A DNA stretch of 10,336 nt from NCBI GenBank assembly GCA_004525275.1, contig SPCO01000033.1, positions 1-10,336 of the forward strand, given 5' to 3'. This stretch comes from Thermomicrobiales bacterium (lineage in GTDB: Bacteria; Chloroflexota; Limnocylindria; Limnocylindrales; CSP1-4). The translations under genes were made by a program, and so were the position numbers. Shown here piece by piece: positions 5,460-10,336 of the stretch. The notes beneath the pieces were generated by a model. The model ran no database searches. It saw only the letters and a list, made by a program, of their open reading frames with translations, and was not told the origin of the DNA. The first letter of the stretch is position 1; each line of letters starts with the position of its first letter.

Positions 5460-6236
5460 TCACGATCGACGCAACCGCCAGATGCACTCCGACGGCCAGC
5501 GGCGCGCCCAGGCAAGCTCATCGCTGCCCCGGTACGAGCTCGTCGCGCCTGCCCCGGGGCGTGGCTCGACGAGATCCTCGACGACAAAGCCATTGGCTCG
5601 AAAGAGGCGGATCCACTCGCCGTAGGAGAGCTGGAAGTAGGTCTCATCACCGTCATCGAAGCGATGCATCCCGAAGTACTCGATGGCCAGTCGGTCACCG
5701 ACCTGCTCTGCACCGAGCGGCCAGCAGATGGTCTCGATCGGCGAATGATGGTTGAACGCGAAGAGACCGCCGGGTCGCAACAACCGAGCCGCTTCCGGAA
5801 CGGTCAGGTACGGGTCGGCGAAGGTCATCGCCCCGTGGTCGCAAAAGACGATATCGAAAGACTCGTCGGGCAATGGCACGGACTCGGCGCTGGCATGGAC
5901 CAGCGGAAAGGACACCTGCGCCTCGGCCATCAGAAGACGGGCATGTTCGAGCTGGCGCTCGGACAGATCCAAGCCGACGGGCCGCGCGCCAGCCTGGGCC
6001 AGCCCGATCGACCATTGCGCCGCACCGCATCCGAACTCGAGGATGTCCTTGCCGGCGACGTCGCCCAGAACGCGCAACTCCGCCTCGGGGATCTGCGCGG
6101 TCCCCCAGGCAAGTCCTCCGCTATCGGCTAGCTGACCGCCATGGAGCCGCTGGTACTCGTCGCTGTAGCCATCCCACATCGACTGGTTGCGCAGCGCATG
6201 CGCGGTCAGGTCGGCGGCGGGCGCGGGCTCGGTCAT
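5460..6236 (-). CDS. Class I SAM-dependent methyltransferase
   Basis: 258-residue cytosolic methyltransferase of the Methyltransf_11/25 type. It uses S-adenosylmethionine as donor; the acceptor is unknown. The Rossmann-like core is clear: motif I ILEFGCGAA at 65-73 (SAM-binding glycine loop), the acidic residue of motif II at Asp90 in VGLDLSERQLEHARL, a post-I segment HASAESVPLPDESFDIVF at 114-131, and LLRPGG at 152-157. The N-terminal segment with WDGYSDEYQRLHGGQ at 21-35 and the C-terminal half are typical of small-molecule methyltransferases. The ATG start lies 9 nt after the mfd stop without an evident Shine-Dalgarno, so it is probably read from the mfd transcript. Its product SAH is the substrate of AhcY in the other cluster, but this holds for any methyltransferase and does not show a link. 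Confidence 0.92.
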   Translation of the reverse strand: MTEPAPAADLTAHALRNQSMWDGYSDEYQRLHGGQLADSGGLAWGTAQIPEAELRVLGDVAGKDILEFGCGAAQWSIGLAQAGARPVGLDLSERQLEHARLLMAEAQVSFPLVHASAESVPLPDESFDIVFCDHGAMTFADPYLTVPEAARLLRPGGLFAFNHHSPIETICWPLGAEQVGDRLAIEYFGMHRFDDGDETYFQLSYGEWIRLFRANGFVVEDLVEPRPGAGATSSYRGSDELAWARRWPSECIWRLRRS

Positions 6237-6245
6237 CGGAACATC

Positions 6246-9200
6246 TTACGTGGACAGCCGGGCCACGACGGCCTGCGTCAGCGTCCAGGCCTTGCCCGGA
6301 TCGGCCGGCAGTCTGAGGCGGACCTGGTTGCTCGCGAATGTGACGTCGGAGGGTCGAAGGCCCGGCAGCGACGGTCCGGCCAGGAGTCCCATCGCCGTCG
6401 CCCGGGTGAGGCTGGCCCCGAAGCGGACCACCAGCCAGCCCTCTTCGCGCGAGATCGATGCCACTCCAGCGGCTTCGGCGGTCATTCGCAGGTCGGCCAC
6501 CTCGATGAGTCGCAGCACGGGATCCGGCATCGGGCCATACCGATCGAGCAGCTCCTGCCGGAAGGCGGCGATATCGCCCGAACTGCGCGCCCTGGCCAGC
6601 CGACGGTACAGCTCGAGTTTGTGCGCCTCCTCCGGCACGTAGTCGTCCGGCAAATGCGCCTCGAGCGGCAGGTCGATCACCGCCTGGGGCACCTCGACGA
6701 TCGGTTCCCGGCCTTCCATCGAGGCCTTGCGCGTCTCGACCGCGTCGGCCAGCAGGCGCGAATAGAGGTCGAAACCGACCGCCGCCATATGCCCGGACTG
6801 TTGGCCGCCCAGGATGTTGCCGGCGCCTCGTATCTCCAGATCGGACAAGGCGATCTGGAAGCCGGCCCCCAGCTCCGACGCGTTGAAGATCGCCTGGAGC
6901 CGTTTGCGCGCCTCATCGGACAGGCGCTCACGTCTTCGATACAGGAGGTACGCGTAGGCTCGCCGCGACGACCGGCCGACCCGACCTCGAAGCTGGTAGA
7001 GCTGGGCGAGTCCGAGCGTGTCCGCACGATCGATGATGATCGTGTTCGCATTCGGGATATCCAGCCCGGATTCGATGATCGTCGTGCACACGAGGACGTC
7101 GGCGGCGCCATCGGCGAACGTGATCATGACCTTCGCGAGCGACCCTTCCGCCATCTGCCCGTGACCAACCACGAAGCGCACCCCGGGCAGCATCTGGCGG
7201 AGCTGGTCCGCCTGGGCCTCGATCGTCTCGACCCGGTTGTGCACGTAGAAGACCTGCCCGCCTCGGTCGAGTTCGCGCAGGATCGCATCGCGCACGAGAC
7301 CGGCGGACGCCTCGGCGACCCGGGTCTGGATCGGCAACCGGTCCTCGGGGGGCGTCTCGATGACGCTCAGGTCGCGGATCCCGGCGAGCGCCAGGTTGAG
7401 CGTCCGCGGGATCGGTGTGGCCGAAAGGGTCAGGACATCGACTTCGCGGCGCAACTGCTTGAGCCGTTCCTTGGCGGCCACCCCGAAGCGCTGCTCTTCA
7501 TCGACCACGACCAGCCCAAGGTCACGGAACCGGATGTCCTTGCTGAGCAGACGATGGGTCCCGATGACGATATCGACCGTCCCGTCGGCGAGTCCGGCGA
7601 TCGTGGCGGCCTGGGTCGCCGCGGGCACGAAACGGGACAACAGCCGAACTTCCAGCGGGAAGGCCGCGAACCGCTGCGAGAACGTCGCGTCGTGTTGGGC
7701 CGCGAGGACCGTCGTCGGGACGAGGACGGCGACTTGCTTCCCATCCTGGGTCGCCTTGAATGCCGCGCGGAGGGCGACCTCCGTCTTGCCGTAGCCGACA
7801 TCGCCGACCACCAGCCGATCCATCGGTCGGACCAGCTCCATGTCCGCCTTGACCTCGGCGGCGGCGCGCAACTGGTCGATCGTCTCTTCGTACGGGAAGG
7901 ACGCCTCCATCTCCGCCTGCCAGGGCGTGTCCGGGTCGAAGGCGTGACCCTGGGCGCCCGCTCGCGAGGCGTACAGCGCGAGAAGGTCCTCGGCGAGGTC
8001 GGCGACCGCCTTGCGGACGCGCTGTTTGGCGCGCAGCCATTCGGTTCCGCCGAGCTTCGAGAGCGAGGGACGCTCGCCTCCGGCATACCGGCTGACGCGA
8101 CCGATCTGCTCGACGGGCACGAAGATCCGGTCGCCGCCGGCGAACGACAGCTCGAGGTAGTCACGGTCCTCTCCGGCACCGCCACGCCGAAGCATCTGCT
8201 CATAGCGGGCGACGCCGTGATCGATGTGGACGACGAGGTCGCCCGGTGTCAGCCGCTCCAGGATGTCGCGCGGGACGACCCGTCGGAGCGCGCGGGGGCG
8301 TCGCACGCGAACGGTCCCGAACAGTTCTCGATCAGTGACGAATGCGAGGCCGTCCGGGCCGCCGATGAAGCCGCCGTTGAGACTGCGCTCGATCAGCGCG
8401 ATCGCGCCGGCCGGCGGCGCCTCCCCCACCCGATCGACGACCGCAACCGGGTGCCCGATTTCACCCAGGATGTCGGCCAGCCTGGGGGCCTGATCAGAGG
8501 CGAGCACGATCCGTGCCCGATCCGCCCGCCAGCCTTCGACGGCCTCGGCCAGGCGCCCCGCCCGCCCAGGAGGCAGGACCGGTTCGCGCCAGCCGAATGG
8601 ATCGCCCGATGAGCGCGCCCCACGAGCCATCGCGGCGTCCTCCGCTGGCATCGACTCCCAGGTCAATTCGAGCGTCCGTGAGGCGACCAGTCGGCCCTTC
8701 CAGTCGCGCGGCGGGAGGTAGGTCGATGGCCAGGTCTTTGGCAGCTCGTCGGCCTTGACCAGCTCCGCACGACGCTCATCGGCCTGGCGCCAGAGGAATT
8801 CGGCCGCTTCGGCGATGTCACCCGGCTCGTCGAGGATGAGCAAGGTGCCGGGCGCGATGTGGTCGAACCCCGTCGCGGGGGCGAGCTGAGCGGCCCAGAC
8901 CTCCGCCGCGTCCCCGACGGCCATCGCCCTCGAGGTTCCGGCGCCGGCGGACAGCGGCTCACTCTCGAACCGGGCCAGATCGGCCGCCAGGCGCTCCGGG
9001 AGCCGGTCGGCGGCCCGCCCGAGGCGATCGCGGATGGCCATCACGCCACCTGGTGGCAGGAGGAACTCCGAGGCCGGCAGGAGGACGGCGGCTTCGATTG
9101 CCCCGACGGTCCGTTGATCGGTCGGATCGAACGATCGGAGCGAGTCGATCTCGTCGCCAAAGAACTCGATCCGGATGGGCAGGCTCAGCGACGGTGGAAA

Positions 9201-10034
9201 GACGTCGACGATGCCGCCCCGCCGCGCGGATTCGCCCCGACCGGCGACCTCCGAGACGGGCACGTAGCCGAGGTCGAACAGCTCACGGAGCAGAGCGTCC
9301 TGGCGTATGCGAGCCCCGATCCGGATCTCACGCGGCGCCACGGGTAGGTCGTCTGGCGCGATGGTGTGCTGGAGAAGCGACTGCACGTTCGCCACGAGGA
9401 TCCGCGCTCGGCCGCTTCGCCAGGCGGCCAGGGTCGCGACCCGGGCGGCCGTCTCGTCGGCGATGAGCTCGCTGCGTTCATAGGCCAGGGCCGTCCGCGG
9501 CTCGAGCACGACGACCGCCTCCGGATCACCCAGCCAGGCGCCCAGCTCCTCCGCGACACGATCACCGATCTCGGCGTCCCGCGCGATCCAGACCAGGCGC
9601 TCGCCACTGGGCGCCATTGCGAGCGCGGCCGCCAGATAACTCTTGGCCCCATGCGGGACCGAAACGAGACCGATGTGGGGACCCGGTCGGCGCGCGTCGT
9701 CGCCCGCGGGGGCCAGTCGCTCACGCAACGACCCGAATGTGCCGGTCGCGGCCAGGAGCGGCGGCAGGGCCGACAAGTCCGGGAGACGGTGGCCGCTGCC
9801 CTTCCGTGGGCTGCCGACGGCCGCCGATGTCTTCGCGCTCGGTCGCGCGGATTTGAACTTCGTCCTGCCCGTATCGCGCCGCGCATCCTCGACTTCGGCG
9901 TCGACCGCCGCGATGTCGAAATCGATCGCGTCGGCTGGCCGGACGGCCGGGTGCCGGGCCGCGAACTCGGTAGCGACGCGTTCGGCGATCCGGCGGTCGC
10001 GCCCGCGCCGGCCTCGAAGTGGCGTGTCGGGCAC
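6246..10034 (-). CDS. mfd: Transcription-repair coupling factor
   Basis: DNA translocase that removes RNA polymerase stalled at DNA damage and recruits UvrA for nucleotide excision repair. At 1262 residues it is longer than E. coli Mfd (1148). In order: a charged N-terminal extension (about 1-83); UvrB-homology domains with GLVSVPHGAKSYLAAAL at 122-138 and RIEFFGDEIDSLRSFD near 286; the RNA polymerase-interacting domain around 592-690 (PGDLVVHIDHGVARYEQ, then FVPVEQIGRVSRY); the helicase core with Walker A GDVGYGKTE at 744-752 (Lys750), DEEQ at 845-848, SATPIPRTLNLAL from 871 and QLRGRVGR at 1014-1021; the translocation (TRG) region with GAGNILGGQQSGHMAAVGFD at about 1068-1087; and the C-terminal UvrA-inhibiting domain with EEAHKLELYRRLARA. 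All catalytic motifs look intact. The start is GTG, 2 nt after the pth stop; this tight spacing supports the extended N-terminus. pth-mfd adjacency is common in several bacterial phyla. Confidence 0.98.
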   Translation of the reverse strand: MPDTPLRGRRGRDRRIAERVATEFAARHPAVRPADAIDFDIAAVDAEVEDARRDTGRTKFKSARPSAKTSAAVGSPRKGSGHRLPDLSALPPLLAATGTFGSLRERLAPAGDDARRPGPHIGLVSVPHGAKSYLAAALAMAPSGERLVWIARDAEIGDRVAEELGAWLGDPEAVVVLEPRTALAYERSELIADETAARVATLAAWRSGRARILVANVQSLLQHTIAPDDLPVAPREIRIGARIRQDALLRELFDLGYVPVSEVAGRGESARRGGIVDVFPPSLSLPIRIEFFGDEIDSLRSFDPTDQRTVGAIEAAVLLPASEFLLPPGGVMAIRDRLGRAADRLPERLAADLARFESEPLSAGAGTSRAMAVGDAAEVWAAQLAPATGFDHIAPGTLLILDEPGDIAEAAEFLWRQADERRAELVKADELPKTWPSTYLPPRDWKGRLVASRTLELTWESMPAEDAAMARGARSSGDPFGWREPVLPPGRAGRLAEAVEGWRADRARIVLASDQAPRLADILGEIGHPVAVVDRVGEAPPAGAIALIERSLNGGFIGGPDGLAFVTDRELFGTVRVRRPRALRRVVPRDILERLTPGDLVVHIDHGVARYEQMLRRGGAGEDRDYLELSFAGGDRIFVPVEQIGRVSRYAGGERPSLSKLGGTEWLRAKQRVRKAVADLAEDLLALYASRAGAQGHAFDPDTPWQAEMEASFPYEETIDQLRAAAEVKADMELVRPMDRLVVGDVGYGKTEVALRAAFKATQDGKQVAVLVPTTVLAAQHDATFSQRFAAFPLEVRLLSRFVPAATQAATIAGLADGTVDIVIGTHRLLSKDIRFRDLGLVVVDEEQRFGVAAKERLKQLRREVDVLTLSATPIPRTLNLALAGIRDLSVIETPPEDRLPIQTRVAEASAGLVRDAILRELDRGGQVFYVHNRVETIEAQADQLRQMLPGVRFVVGHGQMAEGSLAKVMITFADGAADVLVCTTIIESGLDIPNANTIIIDRADTLGLAQLYQLRGRVGRSSRRAYAYLLYRRRERLSDEARKRLQAIFNASELGAGFQIALSDLEIRGAGNILGGQQSGHMAAVGFDLYSRLLADAVETRKASMEGREPIVEVPQAVIDLPLEAHLPDDYVPEEAHKLELYRRLARARSSGDIAAFRQELLDRYGPMPDPVLRLIEVADLRMTAEAAGVASISREEGWLVVRFGASLTRATAMGLLAGPSLPGLRPSDVTFASNQVRLRLPADPGKAWTLTQAVVARLST

Positions 10035-10036
10035 GG

Positions 10037-10336
10037 TCAGTCGTCCGTCTTGGGCGGTCGAAGACGTCGCCAGCCGGTCCTGGTGCGACGGATGCCATCG
10101 GCATCGGGTGGACCATCGACCTCGCCGGCCGCGGCCAGTCGGGTCGTGTCCGCCGGCCGAAGCTCGAACATGTTGAACCGGTTGGCCGCCTTGTTCGTCC
10201 CGTCCCGCGCCCAGGCCTCGACGGCGTCGGCAGCTTCATCGAGCAGCTCGTCGAGCCGTTGCTGTTCGTCGGGCGCGAAGCGAGTCAACACGTGGTCGAT
10301 GGCACTCTGATCCGGTTCGCCGATCCCGATCCGCAG
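10037..10336 (-). CDS. pth: Peptidyl-tRNA hydrolase, C-terminal part (cut by window edge)
   Basis: Enzyme that frees tRNA from peptidyl-tRNA that has dropped off the ribosome. Only the last 99 residues and the TGA stop are present; the frame is open to the window edge. It begins LRIGIGEPDQSAIDHVLTRF, matching the family's RxGIGxP...D(Y/H)VLxxF stretch, followed by EQQRLDELLDEAADAVEAW and NKAANRFN, which correspond to the usual C-terminal helix and its A-x-N-x-(F/Y)-N pattern. After that comes a hydrophilic tail of about 45 residues (FELRPADTT... to KTDD) beyond the usual Pth end. The catalytic Asn, His and Asp lie outside the window. mfd follows 2 nt later, a frequent arrangement. The call rests on the C-terminal pattern plus the neighbour. 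Confidence 0.92.
   Translation of the reverse strand: MRIGIGEPDQSAIDHVLTRFAPDEQQRLDELLDEAADAVEAWARDGTNKAANRFNMFELRPADTTRLAAAGEVDGPPDADGIRRTRTGWRRLRPPKTDD

Noticed and set aside
6141..8612. Long plus-strand open frame of 823 codons opposite mfd
   Set aside because: It is fully antisense to the conserved Mfd helicase, and its product is low-complexity, rich in Arg, Gly, Asp and Gln with no recognisable domain. High-GC genes routinely leave such antisense frames free of stops.
9366..10310. Plus-strand open frame of 314 codons opposite mfd and pth
   Set aside because: Antisense to two conserved genes and ends in a serine-rich run produced by the complement of an acidic/leucine-rich Pth helix.
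1..10336. Mobile element, defence island or CRISPR signals
   Set aside because: No transposase, integrase, toxin-antitoxin or nuclease gene, no regular repeats, and no tRNA or composition shift is visible; the genes are mainly housekeeping.

Overview
The window is a gene-dense, high-GC bacterial chromosome segment with tightly packed genes and almost no non-coding DNA. Nine of ten supported genes lie on the minus strand. I see no tRNA, rRNA, mobile element, CRISPR array or phage gene. The strong G/C third-position bias, the pth-mfd gene pair and the protein style suggest a high-GC lineage such as a Chloroflexota (Limnocylindria/Ellin6529-like) genome. This is a low-confidence guess from sequence feel, not from a search.

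Layout, read in the direction of minus-strand transcription (right to left): (A) 10336-5460 holds the 3' end of peptidyl-tRNA hydrolase (pth), then mfd (transcription-repair coupling factor) 2 nt later, then a class I SAM-dependent methyltransferase 9 nt after mfd. (B) A small plus-strand gene of unknown function (5118-5432) converges on the methyltransferase with a 27-nt gap. (C) An 80-nt divergent gap (5038-5117) precedes a minus-strand cluster of six genes: a SnoaL/NTF2-like protein, a 14-segment MFS exporter, apt, mtnA, a GNAT acetyltransferase and ahcY (truncated by the window edge). Four of its junctions are overlaps or short gaps. The only larger gap is the 86-nt apt leader, so apt-mtnA-GNAT-ahcY may be its own unit or part of the longer one.

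The coherent theme of cluster C is recycling of SAM by-products. AhcY splits S-adenosylhomocysteine. MtnA isomerises methylthioribose-1-phosphate in the methionine salvage pathway. Apt recaptures adenine released from methylthioadenosine. The enzyme that would generate methylthioribose-1-phosphate (MtnP, or MtnN plus MtnK) is not in this window. The GNAT protein sits inside this salvage unit with overlaps on both sides, so its role there is an open question.

Most of the window is ordinary housekeeping. The points most worth a second look are: an 89-residue N-terminal extension with a twin-arginine-like motif on MtnA, read from a TTG start in the same frame as apt with one TGA between them; a charged extension of about 80 residues at the N-terminus of Mfd; the embedded GNAT gene; the small uncharacterised plus-strand gene; and possible pairing that would cover the apt ribosome binding site. 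I found no convincing evidence of a wholly new system.
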